A stretch of 64,000 bases of DNA from Neoalteromonas facilis (GCF_002807665.1 NZ_PEAY01000001.1:1054001-1118000); one strand, 5' to 3'. Counted from the stretch's first letter, positions 28,089-37,066 are shown. A program made the numbers and translations. The notes: a model not told the origin generated them from the letters alone.

Positions 28089-29882
28089 TTAGCGCTTAGG
28101 CACCATATCAAAGGCAATCGTCATTCGGCGGTTGCCAGAATTGAACGGACGAGTTCCGTGCCACATAAATGAGGGGAATAACATTAAACGCCCCGACTCA
28201 GGCTTAATTGCATAGTCAGCCGCAAGTGCAAGTTGAGAAATTTCAGGCACACCAAATTGCAGCCAACCTTGCCCTTGGCTATCAACATCTTCAGGTACGT
28301 CAACATAAAAAACGCCACTCAACCAACCTTGAGGATGAAAATGAGAGGTATGATATCCACCGGTTTTCAAACATACTGACCAAGAACCGGTAAAGTCTAA
28401 ATCAGCGCCAACACGACGAAGAAATGGATGCTTGTGATTACGCTTTAGTGCCTTAGTATGACGCTCTGCCTGCTCGTGTATCCATGTTTTTAACGTTTGA
28501 ATGACGTCATCAGTATCGTCAAATATATCCTCATATGTTTGCGTACCGTTGCGCAGTGACTGTCCAATAGGATGTCGAGTATTTGCATGCACAGCCTCAA
28601 GCTTTGCCGTTAATTGACGTAAGTAATCTTGACCTTTATCAGCGACCACAGATGCACTATGAAGCAGTGAGTAGTCACATAAACGTGCATACTCGTCACT
28701 ATTACTCTGAGTAAGTTTTAACGCCGTTGAATAGAGTGTCCACCACCCTTGGTTCTCTGGTTCTCGGCGCTGCAAATTCCGGTACACTTTGAGCGCATCT
28801 TTCGCATTTTGCTGCGCCAATGCAATATACCCCATCTCATTTTCAATAGAGACTGGTATTGGCTTACTACTGTTCTTAATGGCTTGCTGGCATAGCGCTT
28901 CGGCTTCAGTTAAATCACCGACCATGCGTTCGTAGCGTGCAGCAAACATCAAGACGGTTGGGTCATTGGCATACTCTTTAGCGCATGCCTCCAAGACCTT
29001 CTTAACCAAAGTAAACTGTTCTGCATTGGTCAATAAATCAAGCGCAGAAATAACCAATTCGTAGGTATAACGACCACTAAAGATAACTGCCAACAGCGGT
29101 TCAAACGGCGCTTCACTTCCTTGAGACCATCGAAAATGAGCAAATTCAATTTGGTAGGTGGTATTGGTCGGCTCGATTGTAATTGCTTGTTGGTAATGTC
29201 GGTACGCATCATCCATGCGTTGCTGCAGAGCATAGTTCGCAGCCAACATCGCGTGTACCATCGCGTTATCAGGAAGGGCTTGAATCGCATGCTGAAGTAT
29301 ATTGACCGCATCCTGGTAGCGCTGCATGTCGCGCAGTAAAGAAGCATAATTAATCAAAACCTTAACATCAGTGCCATGAGGCATGCTAAGTAACATTTGA
29401 TAGATACTTTCGGCAGACTGATACTTTGACTGTTTATGTAACGCCGCCGCTAAACCCAATTTAGCATTCAGGTTTTGCGGCTGTAGTTTAAGTGCATTGT
29501 TGTAGGACGCTTCTGCGTGCGCGAAGTTCTCTTGCAGATTCTGCAGCCGACCTAAGTTAACGTAGGCATCAAAATAATTCGCATCTAACCTAATTGACGA
29601 TTTTAAAAGCCGAGATGCTTCTGCGTAATGCCCCTGCGCAATACATAAGTTAGCATAACTATTAAAAATTGCCGGAACCTGAGGAAAGCGCTTTAGCAGT
29701 ACTTCGAATGTGCGTTTTGCTGATTTCACATCACCGGTATGCCGCTGTGAATTGGCAAAACAAATACCAACATTTGGATCACATTGCTTTATAGAAGAAT
29801 AATTTCCAAACCATTGCATTACTTGGGCATAGTTGCCTTGTTGGTAAGCTGAGATAATCTGGTTGTTTAACTGTGTACTCAT
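28089..29882 (-). CDS. TPR protein with C-terminal 2-oxoglutarate/Fe(II) oxygenase domain
   Basis: A 597-residue protein. Residues about 5-400 are a run of tetratricopeptide repeats (YANLCIAQGHYAEASRLLK; YVNLGRLQNLQENFAHAEA). The C-terminal domain (about 480-597) resembles the 2OG-FeII_Oxy_5 family: H514-F-H516-PQGWLSGVFYV, distal H575 in MWHGTRPF, and R585/R586 before MTIAF. TPR-dioxygenase fusions usually act on proteins or peptides, but no substrate is known here. It is eight bases downstream of the Asp-hydroxylase-like gene, so these two are probably one operon. Confidence 0.82.
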   Translation of the reverse strand: MSTQLNNQIISAYQQGNYAQVMQWFGNYSSIKQCDPNVGICFANSQRHTGDVKSAKRTFEVLLKRFPQVPAIFNSYANLCIAQGHYAEASRLLKSSIRLDANYFDAYVNLGRLQNLQENFAHAEASYNNALKLQPQNLNAKLGLAAALHKQSKYQSAESIYQMLLSMPHGTDVKVLINYASLLRDMQRYQDAVNILQHAIQALPDNAMVHAMLAANYALQQRMDDAYRHYQQAITIEPTNTTYQIEFAHFRWSQGSEAPFEPLLAVIFSGRYTYELVISALDLLTNAEQFTLVKKVLEACAKEYANDPTVLMFAARYERMVGDLTEAEALCQQAIKNSSKPIPVSIENEMGYIALAQQNAKDALKVYRNLQRREPENQGWWTLYSTALKLTQSNSDEYARLCDYSLLHSASVVADKGQDYLRQLTAKLEAVHANTRHPIGQSLRNGTQTYEDIFDDTDDVIQTLKTWIHEQAERHTKALKRNHKHPFLRRVGADLDFTGSWSVCLKTGGYHTSHFHPQGWLSGVFYVDVPEDVDSQGQGWLQFGVPEISQLALAADYAIKPESGRLMLFPSFMWHGTRPFNSGNRRMTIAFDMVPKR

Positions 29883-29890
29883 ATTTGAAT

Positions 29891-30829
29891 TTATTTGTCC
29901 AATCCTGCCAACTTGCCAAAAGACTCAGACCATTGATTGTGTTGTGTCACAAAAACTTCAATGAAGTTTTTCTCATACTCTGACAAATCTGGATGCCATA
30001 CATCAAAGATGAGCACACTCCTCATTTCCTCACCGCCATTTTTTGCTGAGTGTTCAAAGGAATCATCGAAAACCATGCAGTTATCATTTTCATGCCAAGT
30101 AAATTTTTCCCCGCCCGCCTTCAACCAAGCTTTATTATTAACTCTAAGAGGCACATGCACGGTCAATTTAATATTACTCAGCCCGAAATGAGGTGGAATA
30201 TAGGCATCTGTCTCTAGATTTGAAATAAACACTTCTGGTGCTAAGGGCGAACAGCTTGGTAGTATTTCATCTTGCAAATAATCAATACTATCTGGCATTG
30301 GTGAAATATCACTATTCCCCCCTGAGCCCGATATTAAATGAAATGAACGCCACGTTTCTTTTAATTTATGCCACTCTTCAGTATTAGGAACACCCCCGAT
30401 GTGATCTACGTAGCTTTTTTCACAACTCGCGGCAAGAGACTTAAGCAATGGTAGATCATTGTTTATAATGTCTACAGCGGTTTCCAAACCTTCTATTTCT
30501 TCCGCTTTGTAAAATGGCTTAGCCATCAAATCAGGGAAATAGAAAAAGCTTGGTTGCTGCAAATCGTTTTGCCATGGCTCTTCGTGCAATCCAATAAAAT
30601 TGGATAGCGCTTTTTTGCATCTAGTCGATTGAGATGCAGACGGCGAAACACGCTCAAAAAAGTCACGTCTAGCTAGACTAGCAGCATTGGCTAAATGCTG
30701 AGGATGCCAGCTTTGAATAACATTGACATTATTTTCGCAAGCTAAAAACCACTCTAAATATAAACTCAATGCCTGCGAATATTGCTTTTGACTTAAAGCC
30801 GTTTCGATGTGACTAACTATTTGTTTCAT
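29891..30829 (-). CDS. Aspartyl/asparaginyl beta-hydroxylase family protein
   Basis: A 312-residue protein whose C-terminal half (about 150-300) matches the AspH/LpxO-type hydroxylase domain. Expected iron ligands are H225 (TVHVPLRV) and H260 (FDDSFEHSAKN), and R270 in RSVLIFDVWHP should bind 2-oxoglutarate. The N-terminal 120 residues are helical and unassigned. There is no signal peptide or membrane anchor, unlike LpxO. Substrate unknown; a protein or non-ribosomal peptide are both possible. Confidence 0.85.
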   Translation of the reverse strand: MKQIVSHIETALSQKQYSQALSLYLEWFLACENNVNVIQSWHPQHLANAASLARRDFFERVSPSASQSTRCKKALSNFIGLHEEPWQNDLQQPSFFYFPDLMAKPFYKAEEIEGLETAVDIINNDLPLLKSLAASCEKSYVDHIGGVPNTEEWHKLKETWRSFHLISGSGGNSDISPMPDSIDYLQDEILPSCSPLAPEVFISNLETDAYIPPHFGLSNIKLTVHVPLRVNNKAWLKAGGEKFTWHENDNCMVFDDSFEHSAKNGGEEMRSVLIFDVWHPDLSEYEKNFIEVFVTQHNQWSESFGKLAGLDK

Positions 30830-30836
30830 TATGCAT

Positions 30837-30861
30837 AAAAAACGCCCTTAACGGGCGTTTT
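30837..30861 (-). terminator. Terminator after the small lipoprotein gene
   Basis: Stem AAAACGCCC / GGGCGTTTT with loop TTAAC, followed on the minus strand by six T residues. It separates the lipoprotein from the Asp-hydroxylase-like gene only eight bases before that start codon. Confidence 0.8.
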
Positions 30862-30877
30862 GAAATCGTTTTAGTTG

Positions 30878-31153
30878 TTATTCACCATCGGCACCAGATG
30901 TCATACTTCCGCGCTGTAGACGAAGCATACCTTCACGACCAGCTTCTTCCTGAGCTGCGCGCTCTTCCGCCGTGCGGCATACGCGAGTCATCATGTTAGA
31001 GCCAATACGCTTTTCCATCTTACACACAACGCCATCATCATCATTTGCTTTTGCGACTGCGCTCGAGCTTTCCGTAGACGCTGTAGTTGAAGAACTAGTG
31101 CTGTTACACCCTGCAAGCGTCAAGAACGCTGCTAATACTAAAAAATATTTCAT
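30878..31153 (-). CDS. Small lipoprotein with Cys/GSN motif
   Basis: A 91-residue predicted lipoprotein: MKYFLVLAAFLTLAGC gives lipobox LAGC (Cys16), followed by a Ser/Thr-rich linker, then C44-x6-GSN-x5-C59 and a charged tail. The same cysteine/GSN spacing is found in the Sel1 protein at 26903-27400. The start at 31153 overlaps the stop of the upstream hydroxylase (ATGA), so it is translationally coupled. Function unknown. Confidence 0.75.
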   Translation of the reverse strand: MKYFLVLAAFLTLAGCNSTSSSTTASTESSSAVAKANDDDGVVCKMEKRIGSNMMTRVCRTAEERAAQEEAGREGMLRLQRGSMTSGADGE

Positions 31154-32298
31154 GAATTGTTCACCTGTTTTGGATATACAACACGCCCATACTGTGTTGC
31201 TGACTCTCGGATCCATTTAGTCAAGATCCACTTCGTTCCTTCAGTGACTGGCGCACCAGCGTGATAAGAATCGCGGACTAGAGTACCATTTTCATCCAGA
31301 TTATCAAAGACCAGCACATCGCCAATTGTTGCATTTACGCTGATACCGAGACGAGGAAACTCTGTTTGTCCTCCGCTATAACCATCCGATAGATAAGTAA
31401 TAGCGGTTCTCATTCGCTGACCACCGTCTGATAATATTTGTTCGAAATGAGGACCATCCCCCACTATTGCATCGTAATGCGGTTTATATTGTTGACCGTT
31501 TTCATACCGCAACAGGTTCATTGATTCTCCGCGACAACGAGGTACACCGGTTAGTTTTTCAAGCATCATGTCTAGTTGTAACGCGAACCAATCAAGATGC
31601 TCGGGCACAACGTGTACAATATAACTTGTACGCACATCATTCTGTATGCCTTTACCTGTAATCGGATCATGTACCAATGAGGGTTTCATTAATGGCCCAA
31701 GGCGCAACTTAAAATATTCACAAGCCAATGGCGAAAATACGTCGCGATAGTAGCGAATTGAAGCCTTCTTAATAATTAACGTCGCTTTAAAATCAGTGAG
31801 AGAATGCCATTCTTTCAGCGCAACATCGAATAAACGCGTTAATACATTACTCTGCGTCTCACACTTGACTGATAAATCGGGTACTTTCTGTCCTAAATCT
31901 GCGAGCAAACCGGGCGCATATTGTTGAATAAGCCTTGAGAAAACGACATGCTTACCATCATGCTTAGTCAGATCGAGCAATACCAGCGCCGACTCAACAT
32001 GACCCAGCCGGGCTTCTTGGTATAAATACGAAAAATCTTCTGAGGTTAAACCTTCATCGGTGAAAAATGCTTTTAAGGTGACTAAGCGGTGGAGGGTTCC
32101 TTTGACGCCTTTTTCCCATTGAGACTGTAGGAAAGAAAATGCCTTTGCAGGATCCACTCGAAAATATTGTTCAGCCAGATAAAGCGTTGCCATGGAATGG
32201 CCAAGCTCCGCAGCTTGCTGAAGAACTCCAGTAGCTGCTTCATTATTCTGTTGAGCAAAATATTGCATTGCTTGCTGAAATAATGAATCTGCGTTCAT
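31150..32298 (-). CDS. Prolyl 4-hydroxylase-like 2-oxoglutarate/Fe(II) oxygenase with Sel1-like N-terminus
   Basis: A 382-residue protein. Residues about 1-110 resemble Sel1/TPR helices (AAELGHSMATLYLAEQYF). The catalytic domain (about 180-365) has H274-x-D276 (KPHYDAIV), distal H346 (SYHAGAPV) and K356 in GTKWILTKW for 2-oxoglutarate, the prolyl 4-hydroxylase set. FPRLGISVNATIGDVLVFDN is the classic core. The start at 32298 follows AGGAG at ideal spacing. It may hydroxylate a protein substrate (inference). It overlaps the lipoprotein gene by four bases. Confidence 0.87.
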   Translation of the reverse strand: MNADSLFQQAMQYFAQQNNEAATGVLQQAAELGHSMATLYLAEQYFRVDPAKAFSFLQSQWEKGVKGTLHRLVTLKAFFTDEGLTSEDFSYLYQEARLGHVESALVLLDLTKHDGKHVVFSRLIQQYAPGLLADLGQKVPDLSVKCETQSNVLTRLFDVALKEWHSLTDFKATLIIKKASIRYYRDVFSPLACEYFKLRLGPLMKPSLVHDPITGKGIQNDVRTSYIVHVVPEHLDWFALQLDMMLEKLTGVPRCRGESMNLLRYENGQQYKPHYDAIVGDGPHFEQILSDGGQRMRTAITYLSDGYSGGQTEFPRLGISVNATIGDVLVFDNLDENGTLVRDSYHAGAPVTEGTKWILTKWIRESATQYGRVVYPKQVNNS

Positions 32299-32314
32299 GC
32301 GTACTCCTAACATC

Positions 32315-32345
32315 AAAAAAAAAGCCTCTCAAAGAGAGGCTTTTA
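32315..32345 (-). terminator. Terminator after the TonB receptor gene
   Basis: Stem AAAAGCCTCTC / GAGAGGCTTTT with an AAA loop, followed by a long T-run on the minus strand. It separates the receptor from the downstream prolyl-hydroxylase gene, so read-through would be needed for co-expression. Confidence 0.85.
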
Positions 32346-32362
32346 TATTTACTAAGAAAATC

Positions 32363-35173
32363 TTAGAAAGTCATGCTGAAACGAACGTAACCGAACTGTC
32401 CAGGTACTTCGTACATTGACGGGTCGAAGCTGTTCGCAAATGTTGTGAACGACACTGGTGGATCTTGATCCAACAAGTTGTTGATACCAGCTGTTACACG
32501 CAGGTTATCATTGATGAAGTAACCCACAGACACATCGTGGTAACCCATTGCACCCAACTCGTTGAAATCTTCTCCATCAGGACCACTGTTTGGCATGTTA
32601 CAAAGTGTATCATTCAAGTCCACACCACCTGCAGAACCAATTGAACAGTTCTCAACTGTATGGCCGATATGGCGGATCAAGTAGTTAGCAGTCCAGTCAC
32701 CGTTAACCCAGTTTAAGCTGATATTAGAACGGATACGTGGAACAACATCACGGTCGAATGCACGCCCGTGTTCACGGAACACTTCTGATGTACCAGTTAC
32801 CGGATCAACTACGATTACACTACGCTCGTCTACGTAAGTTGCGTCTAAGCGGAACTTGAAATCACCAAAGTCAGTTTCGAAGTTGTACGCCAACTCCATA
32901 TCGAAACCTTTAGTTGTTTGACCACCCAAGTTAACCAAACCGTTAAAGATATCTAGAATATTACCTTGAGCCCCACGTTCAATTAAAGAACAAAGAGTAA
33001 CACCTGTCTGCGCACAAGCGTCTAGGATAGACTGAGCACCAACAGAAGATACCGCACCCTCTACCTCGATATCAAATACGTCAAACGTTAAAGACGCACC
33101 TTCTAACCATGTTGGAGCATACACAACACCGTACGTAAAGCTTTCTGCTTCTTCTGCGTTCAGATTCTCATTACCACCAACGGTAATACGAATCTGTGAG
33201 TTAGGTTGCTCATATGATGCAGGTATTCCAGCACAACCTGGTAAAGAATTACGGTCTGGGTTACTACCATTACATGGGTCAGTCAATGGTGGGAAGCTGT
33301 CGCTGTTACCCAAGAACAATTCAGAGATTGAAGGTGCGCGGAAGGCCTCAGACCATGTACCACGAACCATCAATTCTTCGTTGACGCGCCACTTAACGCC
33401 CACCTTAGAGTTAGTAGTATCGCCAAAGTTGCTATAATCAGAATAACGAGTCGCAAGTTCTAAATCTAACGCTTCAACGAATGCTATGTCGGCCACTAAA
33501 GGAACTGCTAATTCTAAATAGAACTCCTCAACGCTGAATGAACCTTCAGTTGGTTGGCGAGAGTTACCCGAAGTAATACCTGCAGCGATCAATGCATCTG
33601 GCTGATCGTAGCCCGACTGCCAACGTTTCTCGTAACCCGCAGCAAACGACATAAAGCCTGCAGGAAGTTCAACAACATCGCCCGTAATGTTCGCAGCATA
33701 ACTCTCAAGGGTAGTTCCGGCAGCGTCCTGCGCGGTGAAACTAATGTAGTCGATCATCTCTTGTGTGATTGTACCTTGACCGATTGCTGTAGCGCCGCCG
33801 AACAAGTCTAAAGGAACACAGCCATCATCTGCGCCAACACAATTATTTACATCGCCGATTGCACGCTTAACACGGTCAGTGTTCAACAAGCCATCAGTAA
33901 TTGTATTTTGGGCGATGTCAGCATAGGTGTAACCGACATCCCAATAGAATTCACTATCACCAAGCTCTAAAACACCCTCAAATCCACCATTAAACTGGAA
34001 TTGGTCAACGTTTTGAGAGAATTGACGGTACCCAGTCTCCAACATACGACGACCGTAAATTGCAAGGGAGCCTGGTTCACCAGGAGCGGTATCTGAGTTC
34101 AGATCCAATCCAGTGGGATTAAATGGGTTGTTTGCTGCAATATTGTAACCAAACTCACCAAATGCCCAACCCATAAATAATGGAGTAGGAGCTAAGAGCT
34201 GAGCTGACTTTCGGTTACCATAGAAAGCTGTTGCAGTCGCTGAAACATTATCAGTTAACTCATAACGGCCTTGAGTGTAAATATTTGTACGCTCTTGCGG
34301 TGTAGACAAGTAGTTCAGCGGAGCAAAGTTAAAGCGGCTTGCTACGTTATCCCAAGGGGTGAAAGCCCCATTGCTGTATCCGTTTGCGCTCACAAATCCA
34401 TCGTTATCGTAGAAGAAAAAACGACCTTCTGGCGTACCAGAAGAACCACCGAAACCATCTGGTGTACCAAATACTGGAACCGCAGAAATCGCACGGTCAC
34501 CTGCGAATGTTGGCTCTTCTTCTACGTAAGATACGTTAAAGTAAACGTTACCTTTGTCGTTAGATGCACCGAAACCGATGTCGTACTGTTCTTTATTACC
34601 GTCGCCTTCGCTGATGTACTCACCTTGGTAAGCACTTGCGTGTAGACCGTCAAAATCTTGCTTAGTAATGATGTTAACAACACCAGCGATAGCATCAGAA
34701 CCGTAAACAGCAGAAGCACCATCTTTCAATACTTCGATACGCTCGATGATTGAAGATGGGATGTTGTTCAAGTCAACAGAACCGCCAAGGCCTGGAGACC
34801 AACGCTTACCGTTTACCAATACCAACGTACGGTTAGAACCGATACCACGGATGTTAATAGTAGTTGTACCATTACCACCGTTGTTGTTGTTAGTGTTGAT
34901 TGCTGAACCAGCAGCAGGAATTGACTGAAGAACGTCACCGATAGAAGTGATACCGAACTTTTCAATTTCAATCGCGTCTAAAACAGAAACTGGGTTTGCA
35001 CCTTCGATGTCTGCACGACGGATACGAGAACCAGTTACCTGGATTTTTTCAACAGCGCCTTCATCTGCACCAGCATCTTGAGCGATTGCTGGAGCGGCAA
35101 AACCGAGTGATGATACTGCGCCGAAAGCACAAGCCAACTTGACTGACTGTGCCAGCTTAGAGTTTGTAAACAT
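32363..35173 (-). CDS. Large TonB-dependent outer-membrane receptor
   Basis: A 936-residue receptor with a signal peptide (cleavage near AIAQ, about 32), a TonB-box-like segment EKIQVTGSRIRR (about 42-53), a plug domain with the IRGIGSNRTLVLVNGKRW region (about 109-128) and a beta barrel ending in the aromatic terminus RFSMTF. This subclass in Alteromonadales and Xanthomonads imports peptides, carbohydrates or aromatic compounds rather than only siderophores. A sigma-70 promoter and a TyrR-like box lie upstream, pointing to aromatic amino-acid or peptide uptake (inference). Confidence 0.9.
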   Translation of the reverse strand: MFTNSKLAQSVKLACAFGAVSSLGFAAPAIAQDAGADEGAVEKIQVTGSRIRRADIEGANPVSVLDAIEIEKFGITSIGDVLQSIPAAGSAINTNNNNGGNGTTTINIRGIGSNRTLVLVNGKRWSPGLGGSVDLNNIPSSIIERIEVLKDGASAVYGSDAIAGVVNIITKQDFDGLHASAYQGEYISEGDGNKEQYDIGFGASNDKGNVYFNVSYVEEEPTFAGDRAISAVPVFGTPDGFGGSSGTPEGRFFFYDNDGFVSANGYSNGAFTPWDNVASRFNFAPLNYLSTPQERTNIYTQGRYELTDNVSATATAFYGNRKSAQLLAPTPLFMGWAFGEFGYNIAANNPFNPTGLDLNSDTAPGEPGSLAIYGRRMLETGYRQFSQNVDQFQFNGGFEGVLELGDSEFYWDVGYTYADIAQNTITDGLLNTDRVKRAIGDVNNCVGADDGCVPLDLFGGATAIGQGTITQEMIDYISFTAQDAAGTTLESYAANITGDVVELPAGFMSFAAGYEKRWQSGYDQPDALIAAGITSGNSRQPTEGSFSVEEFYLELAVPLVADIAFVEALDLELATRYSDYSNFGDTTNSKVGVKWRVNEELMVRGTWSEAFRAPSISELFLGNSDSFPPLTDPCNGSNPDRNSLPGCAGIPASYEQPNSQIRITVGGNENLNAEEAESFTYGVVYAPTWLEGASLTFDVFDIEVEGAVSSVGAQSILDACAQTGVTLCSLIERGAQGNILDIFNGLVNLGGQTTKGFDMELAYNFETDFGDFKFRLDATYVDERSVIVVDPVTGTSEVFREHGRAFDRDVVPRIRSNISLNWVNGDWTANYLIRHIGHTVENCSIGSAGGVDLNDTLCNMPNSGPDGEDFNELGAMGYHDVSVGYFINDNLRVTAGINNLLDQDPPVSFTTFANSFDPSMYEVPGQFGYVRFSMTF

Positions 35174-35263
35174 GTATTGTCTCCCTGGACCACTAATATG
35201 TTTAGTGATTGTTATAACCGTTTAGGCGGTTTTTTATTAGTAAGGTAGTGAACCTCACGTTGA

Positions 35264-35292
35264 TAATAACCACATCCGTGTGGTGCGGTCAA
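35264..35292 (-). promoter_or_regulatory. Sigma-70 promoter of the TonB receptor
   Basis: TTGACC (35287-35292) and TTATTA (35264-35269) with a 17-base spacer on the minus strand. The leader of about 85 bases contains two small hairpins: AACCG/CGGTT around 35216-35231 and CACTAA/TTAGTG near 35190-35207. Confidence 0.65.
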
Positions 35293-35350
35293 CAGCGTTT
35301 ACGATGAGACGAAAAAAAGTTCATTATTTTTTTCTATTATTTTCACCTGC

Positions 35351-35368
35351 TGTAAACCAATCCTTACA
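35351..35368 (-). promoter_or_regulatory. TyrR-box-like site upstream of the TonB receptor
   Basis: TGTAAA-CCAATC-CTTACA matches the TyrR consensus TGTAAA-N6-TTTACA with one mismatch and keeps the invariant G and C 14 bases apart. It is centred about 100 bases upstream of the predicted transcription start. Confidence 0.55.
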
Positions 35369-35372
35369 AGCA

Positions 35373-36473
35373 TTAGCGATTTGCTTGATATAAATGGAAT
35401 TCTAAGTATTTTTTAACCTGTTCAGGTAGCTCTGGTAGGAGGTGTTTCGGTAATAAAAAGGTTGCCATATCAAAAAAGTCGGTAAATACCCGGTTAGCCT
35501 GTGTAGTTCGATGCAGATAGTGATGACCAGCTGATCCTCCCGTGCCTATCTTGCCTCCCAGCATACGGTGCACCATCATTGCATGCCTGTGACGCCATAT
35601 CGTCAATTTTTCATCCACTTCAGTCAGTAAGGTAATAAATTGGAAAGGCAGGTTAAAAATAGGCTCCTCTGAATATTGTTTGATAAACAAGGCCGACAGC
35701 ATTGCCTTTTGACTAAGACGGAATTGCCCCCCCTGTAACAGTTCAGCATATTTATCATCATCCAATAACGCATCAAATTTTGCCTGCGTTTCGTCAAGCC
35801 CTGATAGTTCCCGCGCCTTTTCATCGTCAGATAAACCCTCATTGCTTTTTACAATTTCACGGTCTTCATTCAAATAGCTAGAGGTTACGTCACGGTATAG
35901 TTGCCAGAAAGAAAAGCCATCGATTTCAAGCAGCGGCATGCGCGCTAACCATTTATCAACGAGTTCAAATAAGCTTGGCTGAGCTTCTAGATCGGTCAAG
36001 TAAGCCCGGTCTTCATCGGTAAGACGCAAATAAAACGATTCTTTGTCAAAGTCGATTCGAAACTCACGCTTTAATCCTAATGAAATTTCTAATCGTTTGA
36101 ATTGAATACTCTGAAAACCGCTGGCAGGTACAAGAAAGTCTCTAAATGCGAGAAACTCCTGCGGTGTCATGGTTTCCATTACACTGATTTGATCATTCAT
36201 CAGCTGCTGAATTTGAGTCACTCGACGCAGACGATGTACCACGGTTGTAAGGTCGCGGTCATCAACCGATTCTGCAGCGAATACTTTAATAATGCTGTTT
36301 AATTCATGCAGTATCTGCTTAAACCAAAGTTCATAGACTTGATGCACAATAATGAACAAGGTTTCTTCATGCGCAGGCTCTGCATATTTTGAGCTTTGTA
36401 ATTGCTGAGCCGATAGAATTTTATCTAGTTGTAGGTAATCACCGTAATAAACGGGAGGCACATTGTGTTTCAT
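35373..36473 (-). CDS. kynA: Tryptophan 2,3-dioxygenase
   Basis: A 366-residue heme enzyme that opens the indole ring of L-tryptophan to N-formylkynurenine, the first step of the kynurenine pathway. Recognisable family stretches: HEETLFIIVHQVYELWFKQ near the N-terminus, FRDFLVPASGFQSIQF, and the C-terminal HRHAMMVHRMLG with GTGGSAGHHYL. The start at 36473 was chosen because the family begins shortly before YGDYLQLDKIL. No kynU, kynB or other kynurenine genes are in the window. It may be co-transcribed with the small upstream gene (56-bp gap). Confidence 0.92.
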   Translation of the reverse strand: MKHNVPPVYYGDYLQLDKILSAQQLQSSKYAEPAHEETLFIIVHQVYELWFKQILHELNSIIKVFAAESVDDRDLTTVVHRLRRVTQIQQLMNDQISVMETMTPQEFLAFRDFLVPASGFQSIQFKRLEISLGLKREFRIDFDKESFYLRLTDEDRAYLTDLEAQPSLFELVDKWLARMPLLEIDGFSFWQLYRDVTSSYLNEDREIVKSNEGLSDDEKARELSGLDETQAKFDALLDDDKYAELLQGGQFRLSQKAMLSALFIKQYSEEPIFNLPFQFITLLTEVDEKLTIWRHRHAMMVHRMLGGKIGTGGSAGHHYLHRTTQANRVFTDFFDMATFLLPKHLLPELPEQVKKYLEFHLYQANR

Positions 36474-36529
36474 GGTATTTCTTATGTTAATTAGACGTAA
36501 AGATGATACCAGAGGTAATTGTACTGTGG

Positions 36530-36946
36530 CTATGATGGGAATGCTTTCATTTCTTCTAATAACCAATTCAGAGCATCCTGCTCGTTATCTAAGGAAACAC
36601 GTTTAAATTGACCCATTTGCTCAACCACCATCAGATCAATAAATTGTTTCTTAATCATCGATTCACAATAAATTTGAGCTGCACGCACAAGGTTATGATC
36701 AATACACCAGCTAACTAAATCAGTAATTACAGGGATAACATCAATAGCACATAAATCCCAATCCTCTAGGTAAACGAGGTGAGCCCATGGACGATCTGTT
36801 AGAGACTGGGCTTGTTGCTTAAAACGACTGGAAAACTCGAGTGCTGCCTCTTGATTCCAAGTCCCCAACAATTTGGCATACAAAATACCGTCTTTGACCC
36901 ATAAATCGCTATCGCCATGAGGTTGGAAAATACGCTTCACAGACAT
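36530..36946 (-). CDS. Hypothetical protein, possibly STAS/SpoIIAA-like
   Basis: A 138-residue cytoplasmic protein with no signal peptide or membrane helix. The alternating pattern (YAKLLGTWNQEAALEF; WAHLVYLEDW; CIDHNLVRAAQIYCE) suggests an alpha/beta STAS-like fold, but this is only a resemblance. It lies immediately upstream of the tryptophan dioxygenase on the same strand. I do not recognise a function. Confidence 0.6.
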   Translation of the reverse strand: MSVKRIFQPHGDSDLWVKDGILYAKLLGTWNQEAALEFSSRFKQQAQSLTDRPWAHLVYLEDWDLCAIDVIPVITDLVSWCIDHNLVRAAQIYCESMIKKQFIDLMVVEQMGQFKRVSLDNEQDALNWLLEEMKAFPS

Positions 36947-37006
36947 CCTTTTAACACGCTCCCAATAACGTAATAGGTTTTTCTTACACGTAATTCAGCA
37001 GTGGTA

Positions 37007-37066
37007 AGCCTCGAACAAATTCACAGCCACATCATAAAAATTGTCAATTTTGCCAAAGTCGAGGCT
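37007..37066. repeat. Inverted repeat upstream of the ComFB-like gene
   Basis: AGCCTCGA (37007-37014) and TCGAGGCT (37059-37066) could pair around a 44-base loop that itself contains AAAATT/AATTTT. It lies in the 194-bp region between two divergent genes. No T-run follows, so it is more likely regulatory than a terminator. Confidence 0.4.

Noticed and set aside
35216-35231. Terminator facing + strand before the TonB receptor
   Set aside because: AACCG/CGGTT is followed by T residues on +, but no + strand gene ends there; more likely a leader hairpin.
36102-36302. Small + strand frame opposite tryptophan dioxygenase
   Set aside because: Shadow frame without initiation signals.
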